Source of the DNA: Variovorax paradoxus EPS
GTDB taxonomy: Bacteria; Pseudomonadota; Gammaproteobacteria; Burkholderiales; Burkholderiaceae_C
NCBI RefSeq assembly: GCF_000184745.1
Contig: NC_014931.1
Span: 4,154,001 to 4,218,000, forward strand
Length of the DNA: 64,000 nucleotides
Direction: 5' to 3'
The notes under the pieces are model-generated. The model saw only the letters and a list, made by a program, of their open reading frames with translations. It did no database searches and had not been told where the DNA came from. Positions 16,249 to 25,057 of this stretch are shown here, piece by piece (positions within the stretch are counted from its first letter, which is position 1; the number at the start of each line of letters is the position of its first letter). The translations under genes were made by a program, and so were the position numbers.

Positions 16249-16950
16249 ATGGCTTCCGAGTTTGTTTTCGCCCCGCCCGCCACCGTTTCGGTTCCCGTGG
16301 CCGGACAGCCCGCCCGCTTTCCGGTGCACCGCATCTACTGCGTGGGCCGCAACTACGAAGATCACGCCAAGGAAATGGGTTTCACCGGCCGCGAACCGCC
16401 CTTCTTCTTCATGAAGCCCACAGACGCGCTGGTGGTGGTCGACGAAGGCCAGACCGGCACCATGGCCTACCCCTCGCTCACCAAGAACCTGCACCACGAG
16501 ATCGAACTCGTCGTGGCCATCGGCACGGGCGGCAAGAACATCAAGGCCGCCGATGCGCACAAGCACATCTACGGCTACGCAGTCGGCCTCGACATGACGC
16601 GCCGCGACCTGCAGGGCGAGATGAAAAAGCAGGGCCGTCCCTGGGACATCGGCAAGGGCTTCGAGCAGAGCGCGCCCATCGGCCCGATCGTGCCGGTGGC
16701 CGCCGCCGGCGATGCCGAGAACGCAGAAATCTCGCTGCAGGTGAACGGCGTGGACCGCCAACGCAGCACCGTGAGCAAGCTGATCTGGAACGTGGCAGAA
16801 ACCATCGAGCACCTCTCGGCAGCCTGGGAGCTGCAGCCCGGCGACCTGATCTACAGCGGCACGCCCGAAGGCGTCGCGGCCGTGGTCTCGGGCGACACGC
16901 TCGTGGGCAAGGTCGCCGGCCTGCCGACGCTCACCGTCAAGATCGCCTGA
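16249..16950 (+). CDS. Fumarylacetoacetate hydrolase family, fumarylpyruvate hydrolase-like
   Basis: A 233-residue FAH-fold enzyme. The metal ligands are the glutamates of HHEIELVVAIG and the aspartate of GLDMTRRDLQ; GRNYEDHAKEMG and SGTPEGVAAV are family motifs. The short, single-domain form matches fumarylpyruvate hydrolases and acylpyruvases rather than the roughly 420-residue homogentisate-pathway FAH. Start at 16249 is supported by the position of the conserved domain. It is divergent from the TPR/maiA pair. Confidence 0.9.
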   Translation: MASEFVFAPPATVSVPVAGQPARFPVHRIYCVGRNYEDHAKEMGFTGREPPFFFMKPTDALVVVDEGQTGTMAYPSLTKNLHHEIELVVAIGTGGKNIKAADAHKHIYGYAVGLDMTRRDLQGEMKKQGRPWDIGKGFEQSAPIGPIVPVAAAGDAENAEISLQVNGVDRQRSTVSKLIWNVAETIEHLSAAWELQPGDLIYSGTPEGVAAVVSGDTLVGKVAGLPTLTVKIA

Positions 16951-16967
16951 AGACGGCAGCACCGCCC

Positions 16968-17519
16968 ATGCTCCTGCGCGTCCCCATCAAGCACTGCAAG
17001 AACTGCGGTACCGCGGTGGTCTACCGCATCCCGGACGACGGCGACACCAAGCCGCGCGCCGTCTGCCCGGCCTGCCACACGATCCACTACGAGAACCCGC
17101 TGAACGTGGTGGGCACCATCCCGGTCCTGGGCGACAAGGTGCTGCTGTGCAAGCGCAACATCGAGCCGCGCTGGGGCAAGTGGACGCTGCCGGCGGGCTT
17201 CATGGAACTCGAGGAATCGACCGCTCAGGGCGCCGCCCGCGAAACCGACGAAGAGGCCGGTGCGAACTTCGAGATGCAGGGCCTGTTCGCGGTGATCAGC
17301 GTCGTGCGCGTGGGCCAGGTGCACCTGTTCTACCGCGCCCGGCTGCTGGACGACAAGTTCGATCCGGGCCACGAAACCATCGAGGCGAAGCTCTTCACCG
17401 AGGAAGAGATTCCCTGGGACGAGATCGCCTTTCGCACCGTGCGCGAGGCGCTGGAACATTTCTTCGAAGACCGCCGCCGCGGCAGCTTCGACCGCGTGCA
17501 CGAACTCAGCATCGTTTGA
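16968..17519 (+). CDS. Nudix hydrolase with N-terminal zinc ribbon
   Basis: A 183-residue NudC-like Nudix hydrolase. A zinc ribbon is formed by Cys10, Cys13, Cys33 and Cys36 (HCKNCG, VCPACH). The Nudix box runs from GFMELEES to the REtDEEAG segment (about residues 78-100) with all key residues present. Such proteins hydrolyse nucleotide diphosphate derivatives such as NADH or ADP-ribose. It follows the FAH-family gene by 17 bases and precedes creA by 10, suggesting one transcript. Confidence 0.92.
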   Translation: MLLRVPIKHCKNCGTAVVYRIPDDGDTKPRAVCPACHTIHYENPLNVVGTIPVLGDKVLLCKRNIEPRWGKWTLPAGFMELEESTAQGAARETDEEAGANFEMQGLFAVISVVRVGQVHLFYRARLLDDKFDPGHETIEAKLFTEEEIPWDEIAFRTVREALEHFFEDRRRGSFDRVHELSIV

Positions 17520-17529
17520 CCCGAACCTC

Positions 17530-18018
17530 ATGAACAAGCAACTTCGCGCCGTCCTCTTCTGCGGCGCCAGCCTCGGCTTTGCACTGGCGGCCTCGGCGGC
17601 CAAGGCGGAAACGGTGGGCGAAGTCGACACCGCCTTCAAGCTCATCGGCCCCGACCACAAGATCGTGATCGAGGCCTACGACGACCCGAAGGTGAACGGC
17701 GTGACCTGTTATGTCTCGCGCTCGAAGACCGGCGGCATTGCCGGCGCGTTCGGCGTGGCCGAGGACAAGGCCGAGGCCTCCATCGCCTGCCGCCAGGTCG
17801 GGCCGGTGAACATCACGCAGCCGCTGCCCAAGCGCGAAGAGGTGTACAGCGAGCGGCTTTCGGTGCTCTTCAAGCGCCTGCGCGTGGTGCGCATGGTCGA
17901 TGCCAAGCGCAACACGCTGGTCTACCTCACCTACTCCGACTTGCTGATCGACGGCTCGCCGAAGAACAGCGTGACCGCGGTGCCCATCGACCGCGGCACG
18001 CCGATTCCGCTGAAGTAA
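17530..18018 (+). CDS. creA: CreA family periplasmic protein
   Basis: A 162-residue exported protein of the CreA family, of unknown biochemical role. It has a signal peptide (residues 1 to about 27, ending AAKAE), then GEVDTAFKLIGPDHKIVIEA and VTCYVSRSKTGG, and a closing segment with LVYLTYSDLLIDGSPKNSV. Two cysteines in the mature part may pair. It is 10 bases downstream of the Nudix gene. Confidence 0.92.
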   Translation: MNKQLRAVLFCGASLGFALAASAAKAETVGEVDTAFKLIGPDHKIVIEAYDDPKVNGVTCYVSRSKTGGIAGAFGVAEDKAEASIACRQVGPVNITQPLPKREEVYSERLSVLFKRLRVVRMVDAKRNTLVYLTYSDLLIDGSPKNSVTAVPIDRGTPIPLK

Positions 18019-18043
18019 CGACAGCCATAGCCCTTCGTGCGTT

Positions 18044-18059
18044 CCGCCCTTCCGGGCGG
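18044..18059. terminator. Short GC hairpin after creA
   Basis: CCGCCC-TTCC-GGGCGG forms a perfect six-pair hairpin 26 bases after the creA stop. There is no T-run, so it may only be a weak or Rho-assisted 3' end. Confidence 0.35.
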
Positions 18060-18150
18060 TGCGTACGAGTTTGCTAGCATCGCCCGCGTGGCGCGCCCCG
18101 GCGTGCCAGAACGCAGGAACCCTCCGCAACGAACCCGTTCCAACAGCGCC

Positions 18151-18651
18151 ATGCAAATCCAGACTCTTCTTTTCCGCACCGGTGTCGCAACACTGATGGC
18201 CGCAGCCCTTGCCGCCTGCGACACCGTCCCCCTGACGCCGGCACGGCCCGCCCAGACCGTCACGCCGCCCCCGGCGAAACAGGCGCTCTTCATCCGTCCC
18301 GCGAGCGGCACGACCATCGCCCGCTTCGACGGCGTGCGCAACAAGGGGCTGGACATCGCCGGCAATCTCGGCGACCCCATCGTCGCCTCGGCCGACGGAC
18401 GCGTGGTGTACGTGGGCAGCGAACTGCGCTCCTACGGCAACATGGTCATCGTCAAGCACAACGAGACCTTCCTCACCGCCTACGCCCATGCGCAGACCAT
18501 CCTCGTGAAGGAAAACGCGGTCGTGCGCCAGGGCGAGAAGATCGCCGAAATGGGCCGCGACAACGATCGCGTGAAGCTGCACTTCGAGATCCGCAAGAAC
18601 GGCACCGCCGTCGACCCCGAGCCGTACCTCAACGGGCGGCTGCAGCAGTAG
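18151..18651 (+). CDS. NlpD-like M23-domain lipoprotein, catalytically degenerate
   Basis: A 166-residue lipoprotein with lipobox LAAC (Cys23), a Pro-rich linker and a LytM/M23 domain. The metal ligands of active M23 peptidases are incomplete: the first His is replaced (Asn64 in NKGLD, Asp68 kept) and the HxH motif reads KLH (Lys142, His144). This is the pattern of NlpD/EnvC-type activators of cell-division amidases rather than of an enzyme. Unlike NlpD it has no LysM domain. The start at 18151 is set by the signal sequence. Confidence 0.87.
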   Translation: MQIQTLLFRTGVATLMAAALAACDTVPLTPARPAQTVTPPPAKQALFIRPASGTTIARFDGVRNKGLDIAGNLGDPIVASADGRVVYVGSELRSYGNMVIVKHNETFLTAYAHAQTILVKENAVVRQGEKIAEMGRDNDRVKLHFEIRKNGTAVDPEPYLNGRLQQ

Positions 18652-18668
18652 CCGCCGGGCTTCGCTGG

Positions 18669-20303
18669 CTAGAGCAGGCTCTCGGGCACCAGCGGTGCCA
18701 GCAGCTCCAGTTTCCAGCGCGCCCAGAAATGCGTTTCGGGCTCCGTGTGCAGGATGGTGTCGGCCGCGTCGCCCGACGCCGGGCTCACCCATTCGATGCC
18801 GCCCCGGGGCCCGAGCTGCAACTGGTAAGCGCCATCGAGCCGGATGAACCCGATCAGGCTGGTGAGCTGCTGCGCGATCTGCGGGCTGAAGATGAAGATG
18901 CCGATCTCGGTGTTGTGCAGCTCGGAGCGCGGATCGAAATTCATCGAGCCGATGAACACCGTCTTGCGGTCGATCACCGCCGACTTGCCATGCAGCCGGC
19001 CGCTGGCCGAGCCGTACATGCCGAAGCGCCTGGTCTCCTCCACCCGCTTGGGGCTGAGCTCGTAGAGCTCCACGCCCAGCCGCAGCATCTGGGCGCGGTA
19101 GCGGCGGTAGCCGATGTGCACCAGCGATTCGTCCGTGGCGGCCAGCGAGTTGGTCACGATGCTGTAGCTCACGCCGTTGCCGCGGATGATGCGGATCGAC
19201 TCCATGCCGCCGCGCCCGGGAATCAGGTAGGGCGTGGTCTGCATGATCTCGCTCTGCGCGCCGCGCAGATACCGCCGCACGTTGAAGAGCACGCTCTCGC
19301 TCGCCTCGTCGGCCGGCAGGCCGCGCCCTTCCGGCGTGGGCGCGAGGGCCTTGGCCGGCGGATCGGCATACGCCTCGGCGCGCGCCCACACCAGCTTCAG
19401 CGTGCCCGCGTCCAGGTCCTTGGCCAGCGGGTTGTTGCCCAACAGGTCGGTGGAGCCGGGCTCCTCGGGGTGCAGCGTCTCGGGTCCGCTGGTGAGCCGG
19501 TCGAAAAGCGCGCGCAGTTCCTTCGGCGATCCGCTGCCCTTGGCCACCAGCGATTCGATCGGGTACACGTAGGGGCTGTTCCAGTACATGTCGAACAGCG
19601 ACGACAGCCGGTGCACCACCGCGCCGGCCACCAGCGTGTCGATGTCGATGAAGTTCGAGCCGCCGTCGCGCAGGAAATACTCGTTGGCGATGTTGCGCCC
19701 GCCCATGACCGCCATCGTGTCGTCCACCACGTACAGCTTGTTGTGCATGCGGCGGTGCACCCGGTCGAAGTCGAACAGCGATGCGGCCCAGCGCGTGCCG
19801 AGGCGGTCGCGGCCCGCGGGGAACGGATTGAAGAGGCGCACCTCGACGTTCGGGTGCGAGGCAAAGCTGGTGAAGAGCGGGTCGGCGCCCGCGGTGTAGA
19901 GGTCGTCCACCAGAAGGCGCACCCGCACGCCGCGGTCTGCAGCGTCGCGCAGGGCGCGCAGCAGGTAGCGGCCGGTCTCGTCGTTCTGCACGAGGTAGTA
20001 CTGCACGTCGATGGAGCGCTGGGCGCGGCGCGCGAGCTCGATGCGCGCATGCAGCGAGAACTGCGGCATCGGCAGCAGGCGGAATCCACTCAGCGGCTCG
20101 CCGGGCGGCGCAGCCGATTTCACGAGGCGTCCGAGCAGGGTGTCCGCGCCGTCGGCGATGGCCATCGAGGGCTTGCGCTGCACGTCGGCGGGCAGGCCCG
20201 CGCAACCGGCCATGCAGAGCGCAGCGACGCAGGCGAGTAGCCAGGCGAACCACGGGGCACACGGTTTTTCAGCCCGATCAGGGCGACCAGGGTTAGGAGG
20301 CAT
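18669..20303 (-). CDS. Phospholipase D-family lipoprotein (cardiolipin synthase-like)
   Basis: A 544-residue protein with a lipoprotein signal (lipobox MAGC near residues 31-34) and two PLD catalytic motifs: HNKLYVVDD with GGRNIANEYF in the first half, and HGKSAVIDRKTVFIGSMNFD in the second. This is the layout of ClsC/YmdC-type cardiolipin synthases and related transphosphatidylases, which act on phospholipid head groups at the envelope. The lipobox makes it a membrane-anchored periplasmic form. No partner gene is next to it. Confidence 0.88.
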   Translation of the reverse strand: MPPNPGRPDRAEKPCAPWFAWLLACVAALCMAGCAGLPADVQRKPSMAIADGADTLLGRLVKSAAPPGEPLSGFRLLPMPQFSLHARIELARRAQRSIDVQYYLVQNDETGRYLLRALRDAADRGVRVRLLVDDLYTAGADPLFTSFASHPNVEVRLFNPFPAGRDRLGTRWAASLFDFDRVHRRMHNKLYVVDDTMAVMGGRNIANEYFLRDGGSNFIDIDTLVAGAVVHRLSSLFDMYWNSPYVYPIESLVAKGSGSPKELRALFDRLTSGPETLHPEEPGSTDLLGNNPLAKDLDAGTLKLVWARAEAYADPPAKALAPTPEGRGLPADEASESVLFNVRRYLRGAQSEIMQTTPYLIPGRGGMESIRIIRGNGVSYSIVTNSLAATDESLVHIGYRRYRAQMLRLGVELYELSPKRVEETRRFGMYGSASGRLHGKSAVIDRKTVFIGSMNFDPRSELHNTEIGIFIFSPQIAQQLTSLIGFIRLDGAYQLQLGPRGGIEWVSPASGDAADTILHTEPETHFWARWKLELLAPLVPESLL

Positions 20304-20398
20304 GGAAGCGAGAGAGGAGTGGCAAGCGCACGAAGCGCAACGGCGGACATCCGCGGCTCGCGGTTTCTACCATGAGCGCGGGCCGCCGCGCTCGCCGC

Positions 20399-20683
20399 TC
20401 AGGCGCTGCCGGGAACGGTGGTGGAGCCCGAGATGTCGGGGCCCGGGCTGCGTTGCGGCATCCATTGCCGGACGAAGTGCTCAGCGCGGGCGGTCGCACG
20501 ACGCACCGCCGCGTCCGACGACAGCTGGCGGGTGATCACCAGTGCGCACCGCGCAATGCCCTGGTGGCTCAATTCCGCAAACCCGGCATAGGTGCCGTGG
20601 GGCGTGAGCGCGAGCGCGAACCAGCAGCTCCAGCCTTCCGGCACGCGAATGTCGAGACGAACGATGTCCATGTTCATCACCAT
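20399..20683 (-). CDS. Small conserved protein, paralogue of the gene at 35463
   Basis: A 94-residue or slightly shorter protein without recognised function. Its core VPEGW...F.LALTPHGTYAGFAELS..G..R.ALVITRQLS.DAA......R.EHFVR is clearly shared with the 76-residue product at 35463-35693, which supports both as real genes. No signal peptide or membrane segment is seen. Start codons at 20683, 20677 and 20671 are all possible. The C-terminal tail after HFVRQW is unrelated between the two. Confidence 0.7.
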   Translation of the reverse strand: MVMNMDIVRLDIRVPEGWSCWFALALTPHGTYAGFAELSHQGIARCALVITRQLSSDAAVRRATARAEHFVRQWMPQRSPGPDISGSTTVPGSA

Positions 20684-20970
20684 AAGCGTTTGTCCGGATG
20701 CTTCAATAAGTGAATTCCTTAGACCTACTTCACTCGTTCATGTGAGGCGGATATGCGGATTTATGAGTACATCGGTTGCGCACCGCCGCAGGGCGAACAA
20801 GCCGATCCGCCCGCGTAGACCCGCGGCGGCGGTCGAGCGTTGAGCATGCAACGGCGCGGATGCAGGCTCCTTCGACCCTACGTGCGCGCAGGACGACAGG
20901 CTACATTCACCCCGGGGCAGACCTTTCACACTGCGCAGACAGACGGCAATCACAGAACAGGCCACTCATC

Positions 20971-21372
20971 ATGAAAAAACTCGCTCTCCTGGCCTTCCTC
21001 GGCCTCATGACCTCCGTTCCCGCCATGGCCCAGGGCGACTACGTTTATGAAAACGACCGCCGCTACTGCGCCAGCGGCCGTTCGGGCATGGACTTCAACT
21101 CCTGCATGTGGCGCCTTCGGAACGACCGCGAACGGGAAGATCGCCGCGACTACGAGCGGCGTGAATACGAACAGCGCCGCGAATACGAGCGCCGCCAGCG
21201 CTGGCAGGAACCCGCACCGGTCTACGTGCCCGAATACCAGCGCCAACCCCAGTACCAGCAGGAACGCCCGAAGCTCAGCGACATGCAGGAACGCGCGCTC
21301 AACAACTGCAACCTGCTCGCCCCGCGCGACCAGCCGCGCTGCCGTGCGACGGTGATGTCGACGGTTCGCTAG
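20971..21372 (+). CDS. Secreted Arg/Glu/Tyr-rich protein of unknown function
   Basis: A 133-residue exported protein with a signal peptide cleaved after PAMAQ (about residue 21). The mature part has two cysteines (YCASGRSGMDFNSCMWRLR), then a low-complexity region of near-repeats (ERREYEQRREYERRQRWQ) and a Tyr/Gln/Pro stretch, and ends with a short domain with two more cysteines (NNCNLLAPRDQPRC). No function is recognised. The roughly 290 bases upstream, to the previous gene, hold no other gene. Confidence 0.8.
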   Translation: MKKLALLAFLGLMTSVPAMAQGDYVYENDRRYCASGRSGMDFNSCMWRLRNDREREDRRDYERREYEQRREYERRQRWQEPAPVYVPEYQRQPQYQQERPKLSDMQERALNNCNLLAPRDQPRCRATVMSTVR

Positions 21373-21409
21373 GCGTTTCGCACCGGCCCCGAGCGGGCCG
21401 GCTTTCCGC

Positions 21410-22057
21410 ATGACGCTCGATTTGTTCGACGATCCACCCCGTGAAGCGCGCGAAGCGATCGGTCCCGGCGCCTTCGTCCTCCCTGGTTTCGCCCTGCCCT
21501 TTGCCGACGAATTGCTCTCGGCGGTCGAGGCCATCTCGCAAGACGCGCCCTTCCGCCATCTCGTCACCCCCGGCGGCTTCACCATGTCGGTCGCCCTCAC
21601 CAACTGCGGCGCGCTCGGCTGGACCAGCGACCGCCGCGGCTACCGCTACAGCCCCACCGACCCCGACACCGGCAAGTCGTGGCCAGCCATGCCCGCGTCG
21701 TTCGCGCGCCTCGCCCGCGAGGCCGCATCGGTCGCCGGCTTCGACGGCTTCGCGCCCGATGCCTGCCTGGTCAACCGCTACGCACCCGGCGCGCGGCTCT
21801 CGCTGCACCAGGACAAGGACGAGCACGACTACGGCGCGCCCATCGTCTCCGTATCGCTCGGCATGCCGGCGGTGTTCCTGTTCGGCGGCCGCGCGCGCGG
21901 CGACAAGGCCGTGCGCATTCCGCTCCAGCACGGCGATGTCGTGGTCTGGGGCGGCGAAGACCGGCTGCGCTACCACGGCGTGCTGCCGCTGAAGGACCAG
22001 CCGCGTCCGGCGCTGGGCAGCGTTCGCATCAACCTCACATTCCGCAAGGCCGGCTGA
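21410..22057 (+). CDS. alkB: Alpha-ketoglutarate-dependent DNA repair dioxygenase AlkB
   Basis: Repairs alkylated bases (1-methyladenine, 3-methylcytosine) by oxidative demethylation using Fe(II) and 2-oxoglutarate. The 215-residue protein has the iron ligands His133, Asp135 (SLHQDKDE) and His189 (RYHG), and the 2-oxoglutarate-binding Arg206/Arg212 (SVRINLTFR). NRYAPGARLS is also diagnostic. No Ada-type regulator is adjacent. The ABC transporter gene starts six bases downstream. Confidence 0.96.
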   Translation: MTLDLFDDPPREAREAIGPGAFVLPGFALPFADELLSAVEAISQDAPFRHLVTPGGFTMSVALTNCGALGWTSDRRGYRYSPTDPDTGKSWPAMPASFARLAREAASVAGFDGFAPDACLVNRYAPGARLSLHQDKDEHDYGAPIVSVSLGMPAVFLFGGRARGDKAVRIPLQHGDVVVWGGEDRLRYHGVLPLKDQPRPALGSVRINLTFRKAG

Positions 22058-22063
22058 CCACGC

Positions 22064-23869
22064 ATGCAGAAGACGACCGAGACGAACGACCCCGGCAACG
22101 CGATCCGCGCGCTCTATGCCGCGCTGTGGCACTTCGCGGCCGGCGCACGCGGGCAGTTGCTCGGCGCCACCGCCTTGCTGGCTTCCTCGCAACTGATCCG
22201 CCTCACGCTGCCCTACCTCGCCGGCCAGGCCATCAACGCGCTGCAGCGCAGCGACTTCAGCGGCGCAGGCCGCTGGATCGGCACGCTGGCCGCGGTGTAT
22301 GTCGGCGCCTGGGCGCTGCACGGGCCGGGCCGAATCCTGGAACGCAACGTCGGACTGAAGGTGCGGGAGCGCCTCGCCGATGAGCTGTATGCGCGCATCG
22401 CCGCCGCGCCGCTCGCCTGGCACGACGGCCACCATTCGGGCGAGCTGCAGCACCGCGTGCACCAGGCCAGCCGGGCGCTCGCTGACTTCGCGCAGAACCA
22501 GTTCATCTGGCTCACCAACGCGGTCAACTTCGTCGGGCCGCTGGTGGCGCTGGCGCTGCTGTCGCGCACCAGCGGCGCGACCGCCCTTGTGGGCTATGTG
22601 CTGATCGGCCTCGTGATCGTGCGCATCGACCGCGCGCTGATGAAGCTCGCGCGCGCCGAGAACGATGCCGACCGGCGCTACGTGTCGGCGCTGCTCGACT
22701 TCCTGGGCAACGCATCGACGGTGATCGGCCTGCGGCTGCAAGGTGCGTCGCGCCTGTTGCTGCGCCGTCGCATGGCGGCGATTTCGCTGCCGCTCAAGCG
22801 CACCGTGGTACTGAACGAGGGCAAATGGTTCGCGGTCGATTTGATGGGGCTCGCGCTGACCTGGGGGCTGGTCGTCATCTACGTGTGGCAGGCGCGCACG
22901 CCGGGGCAGGCGGTGATGCTGGGCGCGGTGTTCATGATCTACCAGTACGCGCAGCAGGCAGCAGGCGTGGTGACTTCGGTGGCGGCCAACTTCAGTTTCT
23001 TCGCGCGCATGCACACCGACTACTCGAGCGCCGAGCCGATCTGGCAGGCGCCCTCGGGCGACGTGCTCGCCACCGCGCCGGAACAAGTGCCCGAGCGCGA
23101 GCGCATCGATGCCGGTGCGACATGGGCGCAACTCGGCGTCGAGGCGCTCCAATGGAAGTACGCGTCGCGCGGCGAGCCCGTCGCGGATGCGGCCGAGCCG
23201 CCACGCAGCGGCCTGCACGACGTCGCCCTCACCCTGCGCCGCGGCCAGCGCGTGGCTCTTGTCGGCCCGAGCGGCGGCGGCAAGAGCACGCTGCTGCGCG
23301 TGCTCGCCGGGCTCTATGCACCGAATGCCGGCACGCTCACTCTCGACGGTCAGCCGGTCGATTGGCCACAACTGCGCCGGCTCGCCACGCTGATCCCGCA
23401 GGAGACCGAACTCTTCGAAGCCAGCGTGCGCGAGAACCTCGCCTTCGGCCAGCCGGCGGACGATGCGCGCCTGCTCGCCGCGCTGCACACCAGCACCTTC
23501 GACGAAGTGCTCAAGGCCAACCAAGGCAACCTCGACACGGCCGTGTCCGAGCGAGGCTTCAACCTCTCGGGCGGGCAGCGCCAGCGCCTCTGCCTCGCGC
23601 GCGGCGTGCTCGCGGCCGAAGGCAGCTCGCTGTTGCTGCTCGACGAGCCGACCAGCGCGCTCGACGCCAACACCGAAGCGCGCGTGCTCGAACGCATCGC
23701 CGCTGCATTCCCCAACGCCTGCGTGATCGCGTCGATCCATCGGCTGAGCCTGCTCGAGCGCTTCGACACCGTGCTGCTGATGGAGGCCGGCCGCGTGCTC
23801 GACCACGGGCCGCGCGACGAAGTGCTGGCGCGCCAGCCGCTGCTGCAGCGCATGACGGCGCCCGCCTGA
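22064..23869 (+). CDS. ABC transporter, fused permease and ATPase
   Basis: A 601-residue half-transporter of the exporter type: about 340 residues of transmembrane domain (six helices expected) followed by the ATPase. Walker A is GPSGGGKST near residue 400, the signature is LSGGQRQRL near 500, and Walker B with the catalytic Glu is LLLLDEPTSALD near 525; the H-loop histidine is in ASIHRLSLL. It probably acts as a homodimer. The substrate cannot be told from sequence; lipid, peptide or drug export are all possible. Confidence 0.9.
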   Translation: MQKTTETNDPGNAIRALYAALWHFAAGARGQLLGATALLASSQLIRLTLPYLAGQAINALQRSDFSGAGRWIGTLAAVYVGAWALHGPGRILERNVGLKVRERLADELYARIAAAPLAWHDGHHSGELQHRVHQASRALADFAQNQFIWLTNAVNFVGPLVALALLSRTSGATALVGYVLIGLVIVRIDRALMKLARAENDADRRYVSALLDFLGNASTVIGLRLQGASRLLLRRRMAAISLPLKRTVVLNEGKWFAVDLMGLALTWGLVVIYVWQARTPGQAVMLGAVFMIYQYAQQAAGVVTSVAANFSFFARMHTDYSSAEPIWQAPSGDVLATAPEQVPERERIDAGATWAQLGVEALQWKYASRGEPVADAAEPPRSGLHDVALTLRRGQRVALVGPSGGGKSTLLRVLAGLYAPNAGTLTLDGQPVDWPQLRRLATLIPQETELFEASVRENLAFGQPADDARLLAALHTSTFDEVLKANQGNLDTAVSERGFNLSGGQRQRLCLARGVLAAEGSSLLLLDEPTSALDANTEARVLERIAAAFPNACVIASIHRLSLLERFDTVLLMEAGRVLDHGPRDEVLARQPLLQRMTAPA

Positions 23870-23873
23870 AGGC

Positions 23874-24932
23874 TCAGGGCAAGTTCTCTCTGAAGATCAC
23901 TTGGCTGCGCGTCGTCTCCACGCCGCTCAGCGCCTCGCGCTTGTCGCGCAGGTTGGTGAAGATGCGCACGCAACTCATGAGCGTGGTGTGCGGGCTCTGC
24001 GTGATGACTGCGTCCATGCTGCCGTCGATCAGCAGCGCACGCGTGTCGGGCGTGAGGCCGTGGCCGATGAAGACCACCTTCTGCTCCCGTCCCGCTTCCT
24101 TCAGCGCCCGCGCCACGCCATCTGACGCTCCGCCGATGTTGTAGATGCCGCCCATGTCCGGGTATTGCTCCAGCAGCGCGCGGGTCTGGCGGTAGTTCTT
24201 GCCTGCGTCGTCCTGCCCTTCGCGCAGGCCCACGACTTCGAGCTTCGGGAACATCTCGTCGATGACGTGCAGGAAGCCCGCCTCGCGCTCTTCGTGCGCC
24301 TTGTAGCTGAGGCTGCCCGCGATGAGCGCGGCCTTCGCGGCGCGCGCGCCGATGAAGCGGCCGATGAGATAGCCGGCCGTGCGCCCGGCCGCGCGGTTGT
24401 CCAGCCCCACGAACGCGGCGCGCTCGGAGTTCGACAGGTCCGAGATCAGCGTGACCACCGGCAACCCGCGCGCCGCCAGCGCGGCCACCGCCTCGCGCAC
24501 CGCCGGATGCTCCAGCGCCATCATCGCGATGCCATCGCAGCGCTGGCCGTGCTTGCGCAACGCGTTCGCCAGCTCATGCGGATTGAAGCTCTCGATGAAC
24601 ACCGTGCGGCACTGCACATTGAACGGCGCCCAGTGCTCCTGCGAGTAACCCACCATGTCGCCCAGCATGCGGATGAAGCGGTTGGTGCCCGCCGGCAGCA
24701 GGAACACGAGCCTGAGCGGCGGCGGCGTCAGCGCCGCATAGAGCTCGGGCCCCGGCAGGTAGTCGAGCTCGCCCGCGGCCTTGAGCACGCGCTGCACCGT
24801 GGCGTCGCGCACGCCGGGCCGGCGGTTGAGCACGCGATCGACGGTGGCGGTCGACACCTGCGCCGCGCGTGCGATGTCGACCACGCGCGCGCGCCGTGCA
24901 TCGGAAGGAGGAGGTGAAGGGTTATCCCGCAT
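23874..24932 (-). CDS. LacI family regulator of the TRAP/RuBisCO-like operon
   Basis: A 352-residue LacI/GalR repressor. The helix-turn-helix and hinge occupy residues 17-60 (VVDIARAAQVSTATVDRVLN, then AAGELDYLPG), followed by a periplasmic-binding-like sugar domain with GLDNRAAGRTAGYLIGRF. It is divergent from the dctP operon, separated by 125 bases that contain two copies of GATGCATC, the likely operators. The ligand is presumably the imported sugar acid or a metabolite of it. The ATG at 24932 fits the family start. Confidence 0.93.
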   Translation of the reverse strand: MRDNPSPPPSDARRARVVDIARAAQVSTATVDRVLNRRPGVRDATVQRVLKAAGELDYLPGPELYAALTPPPLRLVFLLPAGTNRFIRMLGDMVGYSQEHWAPFNVQCRTVFIESFNPHELANALRKHGQRCDGIAMMALEHPAVREAVAALAARGLPVVTLISDLSNSERAAFVGLDNRAAGRTAGYLIGRFIGARAAKAALIAGSLSYKAHEEREAGFLHVIDEMFPKLEVVGLREGQDDAGKNYRQTRALLEQYPDMGGIYNIGGASDGVARALKEAGREQKVVFIGHGLTPDTRALLIDGSMDAVITQSPHTTLMSCVRIFTNLRDKREALSGVETTRSQVIFRENLP

Positions 24933-24957
24933 ACATCAAAAACCATCAGGATCGAGT

Positions 24958-25016
24958 TTGACCCGGATGATGCATCCTTTTATCTTCGCTGTGGCCCAAA
25001 TCCACTGATGCATCAG
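24958..25016 (+). promoter_or_regulatory. Sigma-70 promoter with two LacI-type operators for the dctP operon
   Basis: TTGACC (24958-24963) and TATCTT (24981-24986) are separated by 17 bases and form a good promoter. A palindromic GATGCATC lies between them (24969-24976) and a larger perfect palindrome CTGATGCATCAG follows at 25005-25016, just after the predicted start of transcription. The two centres are 38 bases apart. Binding of the divergent LacI protein to block RNA polymerase is the straightforward reading. A further half-like TTGCATCAA follows. Confidence 0.7.
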
Positions 25017-25057
25017 ATTGCATCAACCGCATTCCGAAGATCCTGGAGACAAAAGAC

